Assembly (NCBI RefSeq): GCF_900107645.1
Contig: NZ_FNQN01000012.1
Coordinates: 1 to 64,000 of the forward strand
DNA from: Desulfuromusa kysingii
Lineage (GTDB): Bacteria; Desulfobacterota; Desulfuromonadia; Desulfuromonadales; Geopsychrobacteraceae
DNA: 64,000 nt
Reading direction: 5' to 3'
The translations under genes and the position numbers were made by a program. The notes beneath the pieces are model-generated. The model was not told where the DNA came from. It made no database searches and worked only from the letters and a program-made list of their open reading frames with translations. Within the stretch, counting starts at the first letter, position 1; every line of letters starts with the position of its first letter. Of this stretch, positions 26,846 to 36,162 are shown piece after piece.

Positions 26846-27814
26846 GTGAAGAATCGCATCATGATTTTGTTATTGTTGACGTTATTCTTGAACATCAGCA
26901 ACAGTTTTGCATTTGAAGCACATAAGACCGTATGTATGGTCCCAGCGAAGCCCGGCGGAGGACTTGCCCAAACCTGTCAATTATTGACCCAATCGCTATT
27001 CTCCGCCAATCTTCTCGATGAACCAATGAGTACCAAATACCGTCCCGGAGGAATCGGTACTGTGGCATATAATTATGTCGTTGGCGTCCATAACGACGAC
27101 CCAAACCTGATTATTGCCGCCAGTTCCGGATCAGTACTGAATCTGGCAACTCATAAGTTTGGCCACTACACAGTCAATGATGTCCGCTGGCTCGGTGCTT
27201 TAGGGGCTGACTATGGGGCGATCGCCGTCAGAAAAGAGGCGCCCTGGAATACCCTTGACGAGTTGCTCTCAGCATTACGTAAAAAGCCTCTCGCCATTTC
27301 TGGAGGGGGGTCGATCGGCAGTCAGGACTGGATGAAGATGGCGTCGCTGGTTAAAACCGCGGGGATAGATCCGAAGACTATCCGTTATGTCGCTTTTGAA
27401 GGGGGAGGAGAAGCCCTTGCCGCGCTTTATTCTGGCCACGTGCAGGTTTTTTCAGGCGATATAAGTGATCTCAATACTGCATTTAACCAACATCAGATCA
27501 AAGTTCTGGCGGTTTTCTCTCCGGACAGGTTAACGGGAAATTTTTCCACCATTCCAACAGCTAAAGAACAGGGTTATCCGGTTGAATGGAAAATCTGGCG
27601 TGGCTATTATATGGGAGCCGGGGTCAGCGATGAAGCTTACAATTGGTGGGTCAACAGTTTAAGACGGCTGATCAAAACCGAAGAATTTATCCAGCAGCGG
27701 GAACAACTGGGGCTACTCCCCCTATCTCTCATCGGCAGCGAATTTGAACAGTTTGTCCATGACAGTATCAAACAGTATCGACAACTGGCTATCGATATCG
27801 GGGTATTGCCATGA
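26846..27814 (+). CDS. TTT periplasmic binding protein TctC (second system)
   Basis: A Bug/TctC-type receptor of about 322 residues, diverged from the first one (different N-terminal loop: TVCMVPAKPGGGLAQTCQLL). I start it at GTG 26846, preceded by AAAGG, which yields a good signal peptide (KNRIMILLLLTLFLNISNSFA); the open frame extends 20 codons further without a ribosome site. Later motifs YRPGGIGTVAYNYV and FEGGGEALAALYSGHV are family-like. It heads tctC-tctB-tctA-kinase-regulator. Confidence 0.88.
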   Translation: MKNRIMILLLLTLFLNISNSFAFEAHKTVCMVPAKPGGGLAQTCQLLTQSLFSANLLDEPMSTKYRPGGIGTVAYNYVVGVHNDDPNLIIAASSGSVLNLATHKFGHYTVNDVRWLGALGADYGAIAVRKEAPWNTLDELLSALRKKPLAISGGGSIGSQDWMKMASLVKTAGIDPKTIRYVAFEGGGEALAALYSGHVQVFSGDISDLNTAFNQHQIKVLAVFSPDRLTGNFSTIPTAKEQGYPVEWKIWRGYYMGAGVSDEAYNWWVNSLRRLIKTEEFIQQREQLGLLPLSLIGSEFEQFVHDSIKQYRQLAIDIGVLP

Positions 27815-28251
27815 GTGACCGTTTTTTCGCCTTATTCCTTTTCTCTCTCGGGCTATTATACGGCATCACAGCATTGCAGATAACGGTTCCAATTGCCTAT
27901 GACCCCCTCGGACCCAAACCACTCCCCCTTATTCTTGCAATCCTTCATACAGGGTTAGCCCTGCTGGTCATTTTACGCCCCGAAAAAAAACTGCTTCAGC
28001 ATCAATCGTTGCCCCGTAAAGTCTTTTTTCTGCTGGCGATCATGCTCTTTTATCAAGCGACCTGGATGGCTCTTGGCTTTCTTCTCTCAACCACTATCAG
28101 CTTGTATCTGCTGTCACAACTGTTTAACTGTTCCTGGATGCAGGGGTTGATGACCTCCCTTGTGACTGCCGTAATTGGTTATGCGCTGTTCAACTTTATC
28201 TTGCAGATCCCGTTACCTCTAGGGACTCTCTTTAGCTATGGCAGCAGTTGA
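27811..28251 (+). CDS. TTT small permease TctB (second system)
   Basis: A 146-residue protein with four predicted helices, overlapping the tctC stop by 4 bases (ATGA). The pattern ALQITVPIAYDPLGPKPLPLILAI near the N-terminus, with the FPxxLG/PKxxP-like segment after helix 1, is typical of TctB. It overlaps the next gene, so the three transporter genes are translationally coupled. Confidence 0.85.
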   Translation: MSDRFFALFLFSLGLLYGITALQITVPIAYDPLGPKPLPLILAILHTGLALLVILRPEKKLLQHQSLPRKVFFLLAIMLFYQATWMALGFLLSTTISLYLLSQLFNCSWMQGLMTSLVTAVIGYALFNFILQIPLPLGTLFSYGSS

Positions 28252-29686
28252 GATGGATATGGTTTCCGGGTTTATCCAAGGACTGGAGCTGGCACTGTTG
28301 CCTATTAATTTAGGCTTGATCCTGTTTGGAGCTTTTCTGGGCACCATGGTCGGGGCACTCCCCGGACTGCGCTCCATTCACGCTGTTGCAGTCATGCTGC
28401 CAATCGCTTATGCGCTGGAACTTCCTGTCGAGACAACGCTGATTTTTCTGCTCACCATCTATTATGGCTGTGAGTATGGCGGTCGCATCGAGACAATCCT
28501 CTCTAACGGTACAAAAGAGGAGATCTCCACACAACTCATGGCAACGGGCATCAGCTCTTTTTGCGGTGCCTTGATCTCAATTTTCGGCCTGGTGTTCATC
28601 CTCTCTACCTTACAGTTACTGCAAATCAATTTAGGCCCCGGCGAATATTTTGCTCTGGTCATTTTCGCTTTTGCTGCTCTCACCTTTAGAGCCTGGGCTC
28701 GACCGCTTAAAACTTTACTCAGTACCTGTATTGGATTGATGCTGGCAACGATTGGCATCGACTCAACCACAGGAGTCCTGCGCTTCACCATGGGACAACC
28801 AGAGCTTTACGATGGTATCGAATTTACCACTGTCATTCTCGGATTGTTTGTGGTCAGTGAAATTTTCATCTTAATGGACAATACTAAGCACACCCCTGCG
28901 CTGAGCATTCATGTTGATCCTGTAAAAATTGACTGGGCAACAATTTCAGCGAGCCGATGGACGATCTTACGAAGCGGGTTGGTCGGCTTTCTGATCGGCA
29001 TCTTGCCGGGCAGTGGCACAATCGTCGCCAGTGATGTCAGCGAGCAGTTGGAGCGCCAGAAGTCAACCCATGAGTTGACGATAAAACAGAAAATCCTTAT
29101 TGCCAGAGAAACAGCTAACAATGCCGCCGCTGGTGGGACTGTCGCCCCATTACTGGCCCTTGGCATTCCCGGCAGCGGCACCGGCGCCATATTGCTTGGA
29201 GCCCTTCTGCTCTACAACATCACTCCGGGACCAAACCTGATGAATCAACAGACTGAGTTGGTCTGGGGACTGATTGTTGCTGCCGCCATCGGCAATCTCA
29301 TCTTGCTGATTTTCAATCTCCCCTTGATCGATCTGTTTGCCAAACTCAACGCCATTCCCAGCCTGCTGTTAACCTCCTGCTTACTGGTTTTAGCTTTTAT
29401 CAGCTGTTTCTCTACCCAGAGCAGCAGTATCTCGTTATTGTTGATGATCTTGGTCGGTCTGTTCGGTTACCTGTTACAAAAGTGGCACTACCCCCTAGTC
29501 CCTTTGTTACTTGGGTTTGTTCTGGGAGATCTGATGGAAAACAACCTCCGTCGGGCATTAGCGATCAGTGGTGGTGATTTTCAAATTCTGTTTTCCAGTG
29601 CCGTCAGCAAAACGTTCTGGTTACTCAGCGTTCTCGTCATTCTCCTCTCTTTTTTCTGGCAACGTTGGAAAGAGAAGAAGCAATGA
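28238..29686 (+). CDS. TTT large permease TctA (second system)
   Basis: The 482-residue multi-span permease carries TctA motifs: LGTMVGALPGLRSIHAVAVM, YYGCEYGGRIETIL in place of the usual GGSxGG loop, LPGSGTIVASDVSEQLE and LALGIPGSGTGAILLG. The replaced loop suggests a different substrate from the first system. The start is uncertain: ATG 28238 overlaps tctB by 14 bases, and ATG 28253 or 28259 would abut it and fit the family N-terminus better. Confidence 0.9.
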   Translation: MAAVEMDMVSGFIQGLELALLPINLGLILFGAFLGTMVGALPGLRSIHAVAVMLPIAYALELPVETTLIFLLTIYYGCEYGGRIETILSNGTKEEISTQLMATGISSFCGALISIFGLVFILSTLQLLQINLGPGEYFALVIFAFAALTFRAWARPLKTLLSTCIGLMLATIGIDSTTGVLRFTMGQPELYDGIEFTTVILGLFVVSEIFILMDNTKHTPALSIHVDPVKIDWATISASRWTILRSGLVGFLIGILPGSGTIVASDVSEQLERQKSTHELTIKQKILIARETANNAAAGGTVAPLLALGIPGSGTGAILLGALLLYNITPGPNLMNQQTELVWGLIVAAAIGNLILLIFNLPLIDLFAKLNAIPSLLLTSCLLVLAFISCFSTQSSSISLLLMILVGLFGYLLQKWHYPLVPLLLGFVLGDLMENNLRRALAISGGDFQILFSSAVSKTFWLLSVLVILLSFFWQRWKEKKQ

Positions 29687-31314
29687 AGCGCTATTTTCCT
29701 TACCTCAGCCAAAAGTTTAAACCGAAAAAACTCCTCGATTCAGTGGCCCTCGTCATCATCGCTCTGGTGGTCTTCCAACTGCTGGCTATCGGTGTCATCT
29801 TTTCCCGGATGATTTACGATATTGTCGAGCAGCAAACTGAAAAGCGGGCGCTGCAGGCCGCCAAACATATTGCCCTGATTCCAGCGCTGCAAAAAATTAC
29901 CCAGGGGACATTGAAGCTTGAAGCCCTGCAGTCACTTGCAGAATCAATCCGTCTGGAGGCCGAGGCCACGATGGTCATGGTCACTGATGATCAAGGGGTA
30001 CAGATCTCTAATACCGATCGAACCCAGATCGGGACACGCTTTGCTACGCCGGAAGAATCTCGAGCCTTGCGTTATGGGCGCCCCTACTTATCCAAAACGG
30101 ACAGTCTGAAAGGGGCTGTCATCAATGGTAACGCCCCTATCTTCAATGAGAATCTTGACATCATCGGCATGGTCTCGGTCGGCTACCTGGTCGAAAACGT
30201 TCGTCAAGTCACGCAGGGGTATCTGGAAAAAGAGTTATTGTATATCTGGGTCTTCATCACCTTGGGACTTGCCGTCGCGATTCTCATCGCTCGTGGCGTA
30301 AAGAGAGCGACCTTTGGTCTGGAACCTCAGGAGATCGCCAACCTCTTTCAAGAGCGAGAAGCGATTATCGCCTCAATCCGTGAAGGAATTGTTGCCACGG
30401 ACATTGACGGTGTCGTCACCATGCTCAATCAAACAGCCAGAGAACAACTCGGAGAAACACTGTTAAATGAACCGATTACGGCCATGTTTCCAGAGATCAA
30501 CTTCTCTCCGGTTCTGAACGCAGGCGAGTCGATCCTCAGTCGAGAGATCTGTCGACGCGGGACAGAGATCATCTTTAATATCGTCCCGATCATCCATAAC
30601 GGACAGATCCGTGGTGCCGTTGCAACCTTACGACATAAAGACGAAATTGACCTGATTGCCAAGGAACTCTCACAGGTTCAATCTTATTCAGATATGCTCC
30701 GCGCCCAGACTCACGAGTACAATAATCGACTTCATGCCATCGTCGGCATGGTGCAGATGGAAGCCTATGATGACGTTCTTGACTTTATTGCTGAGGAGAC
30801 GACTGAAGATCGCTTACTGATCCGCTTCCTGACCGAAGCTATTCCTGACTCGGCCCTCTCTTCATTTTTAATTGGCAAGTATATGCATGCCTCAGAACTG
30901 AAGGTAGAATTCAAGATTGACCCAGAAAGCCAAATGCTCGATATCCCTGAGCACTTAAACCGGCACCATCTGGTAACCATCCTTGGCAATGTCATTAACA
31001 ATGCTTTTGACGCTGCACTGGCTGGACAAGGACAACGGTCGCCTCGGGTCGAATTATTCATGACCGATTTCGGTCATGACCTGATTTTTGAAATCGCTGA
31101 TTCTGGTAGCGGGGTCCCGGATGATATGCTGGAAACTATCTTTAACCGTGGGATCTCAACCAAAGGGGGAGAGAAGCGAGGTTACGGATTACACCTCGTA
31201 AACAACACTTTAAAGTTACTGCATGGCGGCATCAGTATCCAAAAAGCCGAAATTGGTGGCGCGCTGTTCATTATTGAAATCCCGAAACAGGTGAAACAAA
31301 ATGAAGACAATTGA
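29683..31314 (+). CDS. CitA/DcuS-type sensor histidine kinase
   Basis: A 543-residue membrane kinase that probably senses an extracellular carboxylate. TM1 lies near residues 20-42, a Cache/PDC-type periplasmic domain at about 43-175 (NTDRTQIGTRF and SVGYLVENVRQV motifs as in CitA/DcuS), TM2 near 185-205, a PAS domain near 220-320, then a SpoOB-type dimerisation helix with the phospho-histidine in RAQTHEYNNRLHAIVGM and the ATPase domain (NVINNAFDAAL, DSGSGVPDDML, GYGLHLVNN). The ATG overlaps the tctA stop (ATGA), so it is made with the transporter it presumably controls. Confidence 0.92.
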   Translation: MKRYFPYLSQKFKPKKLLDSVALVIIALVVFQLLAIGVIFSRMIYDIVEQQTEKRALQAAKHIALIPALQKITQGTLKLEALQSLAESIRLEAEATMVMVTDDQGVQISNTDRTQIGTRFATPEESRALRYGRPYLSKTDSLKGAVINGNAPIFNENLDIIGMVSVGYLVENVRQVTQGYLEKELLYIWVFITLGLAVAILIARGVKRATFGLEPQEIANLFQEREAIIASIREGIVATDIDGVVTMLNQTAREQLGETLLNEPITAMFPEINFSPVLNAGESILSREICRRGTEIIFNIVPIIHNGQIRGAVATLRHKDEIDLIAKELSQVQSYSDMLRAQTHEYNNRLHAIVGMVQMEAYDDVLDFIAEETTEDRLLIRFLTEAIPDSALSSFLIGKYMHASELKVEFKIDPESQMLDIPEHLNRHHLVTILGNVINNAFDAALAGQGQRSPRVELFMTDFGHDLIFEIADSGSGVPDDMLETIFNRGISTKGGEKRGYGLHLVNNTLKLLHGGISIQKAEIGGALFIIEIPKQVKQNEDN

Positions 31315-31990
31315 AGTCCTGATTATCGAAGACAATTTAAAAGTTGCTAAAGCCCACCAACTTTACGTTGAAAAGGTCCCTGGGTTCTCAGTCACTGGCG
31401 TCGTCAACCTTTTAGCTGATGCAACCCATATGGTAGACGCATTGAAACCAGACCTCGTCCTGCTGGATGTCTACTTCCCTGATGGCAACGGCATGGATTT
31501 TCTAGATCAACTGCGAACCAGTCATTCCAACGCTGATGTCATCCTGATTACTGCGGCCAAAGAGGTAAAACTGCTCCACAATGCCTTGCGTGGAGGGGTT
31601 TTTGACTACATGATCAAACCGGTATTTTTTGAACGATTTGAAGAAGCTCTGACAAAATACCGGCAACATTGGGAGAAGTTGAACAAACTCAAAGACATGA
31701 GCCAAGAAGAAGTAGATCTGTTTTTTCAACGGGCCACAGATAGTAGTGCCGGGCATAAAATGCATGATTTCCCGAAAGGGATTGACCCTCTGACACTCGA
31801 TAAAATCATCGCCATCTTCGATGAATCATCAGAGAAGGGTTTAAGTGCCGAGGAGGTTGGTAGCATCATTGGTGCCAGTCGCACGACGGCACGTAAATAC
31901 CTGGAATATCTTATCTCTACTAACGCACTCAAGATAGAGCTCGAGTATGGAACCATCGGACGCCCGGAGCGCAGGTACTTCAAAGTCTGA
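31301..31990 (+). CDS. CitB/DcuR-type response regulator
   Basis: The 229-residue partner of the upstream kinase, overlapping it by 14 bases. Receiver domain: IIEDNLKVAKAHQ, phospho-acceptor Asp56 in LLDVYFPDGNG, MIKPVFFERF switch lysine. The C-terminal helix-turn-helix (LSAEEVGSIIGASRTTARKYLEYL; YGTIGRPERRY) is the CitB family type. Probable target: the divergent TTT control region at 26665-26845. Confidence 0.92.
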   Translation: MKTIEVLIIEDNLKVAKAHQLYVEKVPGFSVTGVVNLLADATHMVDALKPDLVLLDVYFPDGNGMDFLDQLRTSHSNADVILITAAKEVKLLHNALRGGVFDYMIKPVFFERFEEALTKYRQHWEKLNKLKDMSQEEVDLFFQRATDSSAGHKMHDFPKGIDPLTLDKIIAIFDESSEKGLSAEEVGSIIGASRTTARKYLEYLISTNALKIELEYGTIGRPERRYFKV

Positions 31991-32009
31991 GTTACCGTGG
32001 CGCTTACGT

Positions 32010-32372
32010 TTAAACCCGAACTTCTTTTTTACTGATGGCTTCGCTTTTAACCCGATCCAGCATTAAAGCCAGAGCCGGCTTAACATTTTCGCGAATGTCT
32101 CCAGCAACAATCAGAAACAGGAGATCATCGCCCGGAAATAGCACCCCACTACAAGCCTCGGCAACGACCTTATAAATCCCATCCATTTGCTCGATTTCTG
32201 CGCAGATGGTCGCGATCTTTTCCACGTCGGCCTCAACTTCGACCTGCTCAACCGCAGCATGATCACTGCGAGCCCAACCGCGTACAATGCCATTATGGAC
32301 CAGAATCATCCCAACATTCTTGGCAAATTCAGGATCCTGCTTCAGTTCAGCGATGGTTTTTGAGATGTCCAT
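32010..32372 (-). CDS. moaE: MoaE-family molybdopterin synthase catalytic subunit
   Basis: The 120-residue protein resembles short MoaE proteins: VGMILVHNGIVRGWAR, then GVLFPGDDLLFLIVAGDIRENVKPALALMLDRVKSE, and two downstream lysine positions (VKSE and SKKE) like the catalytic pair of MoaE. MoaE and MoaD insert the dithiolene sulfurs of molybdopterin. It is shorter than E. coli MoaE (150), so it could be a paralogue with a specialised role. It follows tatA by 12 bases downstream of a molybdoenzyme operon, which fits cofactor supply. Confidence 0.78.
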   Translation of the reverse strand: MDISKTIAELKQDPEFAKNVGMILVHNGIVRGWARSDHAAVEQVEVEADVEKIATICAEIEQMDGIYKVVAEACSGVLFPGDDLLFLIVAGDIRENVKPALALMLDRVKSEAISKKEVRV

Positions 32373-32384
32373 TGATTCCCTTCT

Positions 32385-32588
32385 CTACTCCGATTTTGCT
32401 ATTTGTGGTGGTTCCTCTGAAGAGACGGAGAGATGACCCTGTTCCTCTTCATCGTCATTGATCCCTTTTTTGAAGTTACGAATCCCTTTACCCAAAGCAC
32501 CACCAACCTGTGGCAGCTTACCGGCACCAAAAACAATCATAACCAGAACCATAATAATCAAGAGTTCCTGAGTTCCAAGTCCAAACAT
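32385..32588 (-). CDS. tatA: Twin-arginine translocase subunit TatA/TatE
   Basis: The 67-residue protein starts [27 protein letters not shown]: a short N-terminal TM helix, the FGAGKLP hinge and an amphipathic helix [15 protein letters not shown], then an acidic tail. ATG 32586-32588 follows GGAG at 6 bases; upstream ATGs lack sites. It lies just downstream of a Tat-dependent molybdoenzyme operon and may be a dedicated TatA, but no tatC is in the window. Confidence 0.9.
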   Translation of the reverse strand: MFGLGTQELLIIMVLVMIVFGAGKLPQVGGALGKGIRNFKKGINDDEEEQGHLSVSSEEPPQIAKSE

Positions 32589-32675
32589 ATTTTGCTCCAT
32601 TGTCATCATAGAGAAGAGTGATAGAGGGAGACATTCCCGATCTATCTGTCACAACCATCACCATATACCACAAAA

Positions 32676-32723
32676 TAATAAAATCATGACAGGTCAATTT
32701 TAAGACCTGCCATGATTATTTTT
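32676..32723. terminator. Bidirectional terminator between the molybdoenzyme operon and tatA
   Basis: AATCATGACAGGTC (32682-32695) pairs with GACCTGCCATGATT (32704-32717) with one mismatch, and T-rich tracts follow on both strands. It suggests that tatA-moaE are either separately transcribed or reached only by partial read-through. Confidence 0.72.
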
Positions 32724-32749
32724 CCCATCAAACTGACGGGCTCACTCTA

Positions 32750-32977
32750 TCAGCCATGCTCGTCGTCGTAAATCGAAGGTTCATCCTCCTCTTCACTCAC
32801 TGGGTTCGGAGCGGGCGGGCTTTTTTTATCGCTTTGAACTTCTCCCTTCTGGCCTGTTTCGGTCTTGCTGGCCGCAGGTGGAGAATTATTGACACTCTCC
32901 ACCTGCGGCCCCTCAGCAACAGCAGTCGCACTAAAAATCAGGGCGAACAGGAAGATAAGGCACAGCTCCTTAATCAT
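32750..32977 (-). CDS. Small exported acidic protein
   Basis: I do not recognise this 75-residue protein. A Sec-type signal peptide (MIKELCLIFLFALIFSATAVA) is followed by a short, disordered-looking, proline/serine-rich and strongly acidic tail (SEEEDEPSIYDDEHG). It starts 5 bases after the molybdoenzyme catalytic subunit stop, so it is almost certainly translated with it. Possible roles are a periplasmic accessory or metal-binding tail; nothing in the sequence decides this. Confidence 0.7.
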   Translation of the reverse strand: MIKELCLIFLFALIFSATAVAEGPQVESVNNSPPAASKTETGQKGEVQSDKKSPPAPNPVSEEEDEPSIYDDEHG

Positions 32978-32982
32978 GGAGT

Positions 32983-35900
32983 CTAGACCCTGACCAATTT
33001 GACTTTAGTGTCATAGAAACTGGCACTGCCACCAATTGGATCACTCATACAGACATTCTTGAGGACCGGGTCAACCATGCACGCCGCGTTTGTGCACAAG
33101 CCCGCTTGCCGTCTTTTATCCCCAGAAGTTGCCTGCCCATCAACCTCAACATCGCCCGCGCCATAAGCCCAATGGCCGAAACTCCAACAGACTGAAACGA
33201 CTCCTGGACGGATGCCTTCGATGGTTTTCAAGCGACCTTCCATCGGTACTTTTTTATGGTTCGGAACGGGCCAGACCCCTTCAGGGTTGGTCGGTGAAGT
33301 CACCCGGACAAGGTCACCATTTTTAAAGCCCAATTCAGTCGCAGTTTTATTATTTATAATAATAAAGTTCTCTGGCAAAATCGAGGAGAGCCAGTAGTTT
33401 CCAGGGAGGGTTCGCGATTGCCCACCAAGGATCTCTTTGTAGGTGCTTAGATCAAGGGAGTAGTCCCCTGAATCGACGACTTTACCGCCGGCGTCCAGCA
33501 CGGGTTCATAGATCCCCAGACCACTGAATCGCTTCCCGGTCAAGGAATGGCGTTGAACCCCGACATTTTCCACATACATATTAAAGCGGCGTTTAACTTG
33601 ATGTTTAACGAAACCATCGTGGCCGATATTGTTGGCTTCGCTGAAATCTTCAAAGCGACCGCCACGGTTGAGCAAATAAACCAGTTTTTTCCAGTTGCTC
33701 TCACCGACCGCAGCTTTCCAGCGCTCCTCACTGTAGACCTCTTTACCCAAGTGCTTGCGTGCATTCAAGAACAGTTGCATCTCATCTTGTGAAGCATCAG
33801 GGACAGCATCATCCTTCTTGTCGCCCCAGGCGAGGTTGGCCATCAACTTCAGGAAGAAATCCTCGGGCTTGGTAAAATCAAGCCCTGGACCGAAAGCATC
33901 TTTACCACACCCAGGCAAGTTCAGTGCTTCACCAATCGCCAACATCACCGCTTCCATGGAACAATGCATCTTCTCACCGTAGACCTCAACAACCTCGGTC
34001 TGTGGTGTCACCGTTGGTTGACGTAGCTTTGATGCTTTGGTCGGTGAATCTGGGGTTGTGTGCGGTGTACCGAAGCGCTCCCAGATAGCCGTGTCAGGGA
34101 AGAGGAAATCTGCATACATTGATGACTCACCAATGACGATATCATCAGCAATAATCAGCGGCAGCTTTTTGGTGTCAGCAAGGATTTTCAAAGCTGAATG
34201 ACCCGCAGGTGCTGCAAATCCTGGCGTCCCTTTGTGCAACCACAGCGCTTTAATCCCATAGGGATATTGATCAGCAGCAGAAGGGATAATCTCCTGATAA
34301 ACACTCCCGGTGAAGGGGAACCATGGTCGTTTCGCCGGATAACCTTCGAACAGGGTTGATTTTTCGTAGCTGGAGCCTTCTCGTGTAATTTTATGACCAA
34401 AGGCATTTAATTTTTCAGGATGCATCTTCTTCATATCAAACGGGAAGTGCAACTTGTCACCAAGCTCATGCCAGTGACTACCACCCGCATGTGAACCACC
34501 TTTGTGGTCAATGTTCCCAACCAGCATGTTCAGGACAATAATCGCCTGACCATTGTAGTAGCCGTTCGTATGTTGTACCGGACCACGGTACATATCAATC
34601 GCTGCACGCTTGCCGTGAGCTGTGAATTCCTTAGCCAGTTCGGATACTTCACGGGCAGGAGTTCCTGCAAGCTCCGACCATTTTTCCAATGATTGTGAAA
34701 ATGCCAGTTCTTTGAGCAGGGTAAAGCTGGTTTTAACCCTATGCCCACCAATTTCCCCACTGAACTCAAGGTCACCGTAGATCTCTTGCTTTTCATCAAC
34801 CACGGTCGGAACACCGTCTACTACAACAACAAAAGCATCTTCTTCACTCAACCCAACGTCAGAAGCACGCAGATAGGCTTCTGGACCTTCTTCATCAATT
34901 TTCACCAGGAAGTTTGCTGTCGTCCAGGAAACTTCGTTGCTGGCATGAGCTGCTGCTTTGGTCGAACTCGACAAAAATTTCTTGTCATAACGGTCATTCT
35001 CAATAATCCATCGGGTCATCCCCAGAGCAAGAGCAGCATCGCCACCAGGCTTGACAGGGACCCATTTCCAGGCTTTGGCAGCCGTCTTATTCAGCATCGG
35101 GTCGACAACCGCAATTTTCAGACGACCATCGGCAATACCGTCAGTGATTTTCCCTGTCATGATTGGAGGACCAAAGTTCGCTTCAAAGGGGCTGGTGCCA
35201 AAGTAGATATTGAATTCAGAGTTCAGGGTATCGGGCTTCATGTGCGTTTTACCACCACCCCATTTACCATTTTTATATTGGTTTGAAGCTCCCCAGAAAG
35301 CAATATGGTGCGACTGCTCACAGATCGTCGTATGCTCAAAGAAGTTAACCGATCCGAAGCTGTTGTACATAAATCGTTTACCAAGTTCTTTACGACCATG
35401 TTCAATACGACCAGCCTGAAAGACAAATTGATTATTCTTCATCCCCAAATCTGGATGCTCTGGATCAATCAATGAATCAAGGGAAGCGGCGTGTTTCTTT
35501 TTGAAATCATCGACCCTCATTTTACCGCCTGCGACCGACTTCCAATCTTTGGACATGGCCGCTGCCGCAGCGGCATCTCTTTGCGCGTAGATATCCTTCA
35601 ATCCTTCGACGTGGCGATCCTCACCAATATCGGCAAAAATCTTTCCCCCTTCGACGACCTCTTTGATCGCCTGATCAAAGGGGACAACTTTCCACTTATT
35701 GGCGCCACGGGGACCGTTCCGCTTCAGAACTTTGACAATCCGATAGGGATCATACAGGCTTTGGATCCCCGATTGACCTTTAGGGCAGATTTTTCCATCG
35801 ACTTTTGCCGCATCAAACGGTGAGGTCTTGTGGGGTAAATGGGGCAACATGTTTTGCGGGGTATAAGGGTTGCCATCAATTTTCACCAACAGACCATCCT

Positions 35901-36117
35901 GAACCTTACACTTTAAAGGGCAAGCTGTGTGGCACTGGAGACAGACCGAATAGATAATCGATTCAGCACTCCCCAATGGATAGGTGTTTTTGTCAGCAAC
36001 AGCAGCAAGAACCTTATTGCACCAGCCTAATTTATCGCCTAGGAAAGCGCCACCGCCGACAACGACAGCCCCTTTCATTATTGATCTTCTGGATACTTTT
36101 TTATCAAGCATCTTCAT
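32983..36117 (-). CDS. Tat-exported molybdopterin oxidoreductase catalytic subunit (TtrA/PsrA/ArrA-like)
   Basis: The 1044-residue DMSO-reductase-superfamily enzyme probably reduces an oxyanion or sulfur compound in the periplasm. The Tat motif is VSRRSIMKG (Arg10-Arg11). An N-terminal [4Fe-4S] site is Cys59-x2-Cys62-x3-Cys66-x44-Cys111. The likely Mo ligand is Cys266 in HTTICEQSHHIAFWG, so it belongs with the cysteine-ligated enzymes (tetrathionate, polysulfide/thiosulfate, arsenate reductases), not serine-ligated DMSO reductases. The C-terminal cofactor domain holds ILPENFIIINNKTATELGF. The length is close to TtrA (about 1020). Partner genes encode the ferredoxin and NrfD subunits. The substrate is unassigned. 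ATG follows GAGGAG. Confidence 0.88.
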   Translation of the reverse strand: MKMLDKKVSRRSIMKGAVVVGGGAFLGDKLGWCNKVLAAVADKNTYPLGSAESIIYSVCLQCHTACPLKCKVQDGLLVKIDGNPYTPQNMLPHLPHKTSPFDAAKVDGKICPKGQSGIQSLYDPYRIVKVLKRNGPRGANKWKVVPFDQAIKEVVEGGKIFADIGEDRHVEGLKDIYAQRDAAAAAAMSKDWKSVAGGKMRVDDFKKKHAASLDSLIDPEHPDLGMKNNQFVFQAGRIEHGRKELGKRFMYNSFGSVNFFEHTTICEQSHHIAFWGASNQYKNGKWGGGKTHMKPDTLNSEFNIYFGTSPFEANFGPPIMTGKITDGIADGRLKIAVVDPMLNKTAAKAWKWVPVKPGGDAALALGMTRWIIENDRYDKKFLSSSTKAAAHASNEVSWTTANFLVKIDEEGPEAYLRASDVGLSEEDAFVVVVDGVPTVVDEKQEIYGDLEFSGEIGGHRVKTSFTLLKELAFSQSLEKWSELAGTPAREVSELAKEFTAHGKRAAIDMYRGPVQHTNGYYNGQAIIVLNMLVGNIDHKGGSHAGGSHWHELGDKLHFPFDMKKMHPEKLNAFGHKITREGSSYEKSTLFEGYPAKRPWFPFTGSVYQEIIPSAADQYPYGIKALWLHKGTPGFAAPAGHSALKILADTKKLPLIIADDIVIGESSMYADFLFPDTAIWERFGTPHTTPDSPTKASKLRQPTVTPQTEVVEVYGEKMHCSMEAVMLAIGEALNLPGCGKDAFGPGLDFTKPEDFFLKLMANLAWGDKKDDAVPDASQDEMQLFLNARKHLGKEVYSEERWKAAVGESNWKKLVYLLNRGGRFEDFSEANNIGHDGFVKHQVKRRFNMYVENVGVQRHSLTGKRFSGLGIYEPVLDAGGKVVDSGDYSLDLSTYKEILGGQSRTLPGNYWLSSILPENFIIINNKTATELGFKNGDLVRVTSPTNPEGVWPVPNHKKVPMEGRLKTIEGIRPGVVSVCWSFGHWAYGAGDVEVDGQATSGDKRRQAGLCTNAACMVDPVLKNVCMSDPIGGSASFYDTKVKLVRV

Positions 36118-36162
36118 TATATTCTCCTCTTCAGATCCATGAAAAATCTTGAGTTAATTCAT

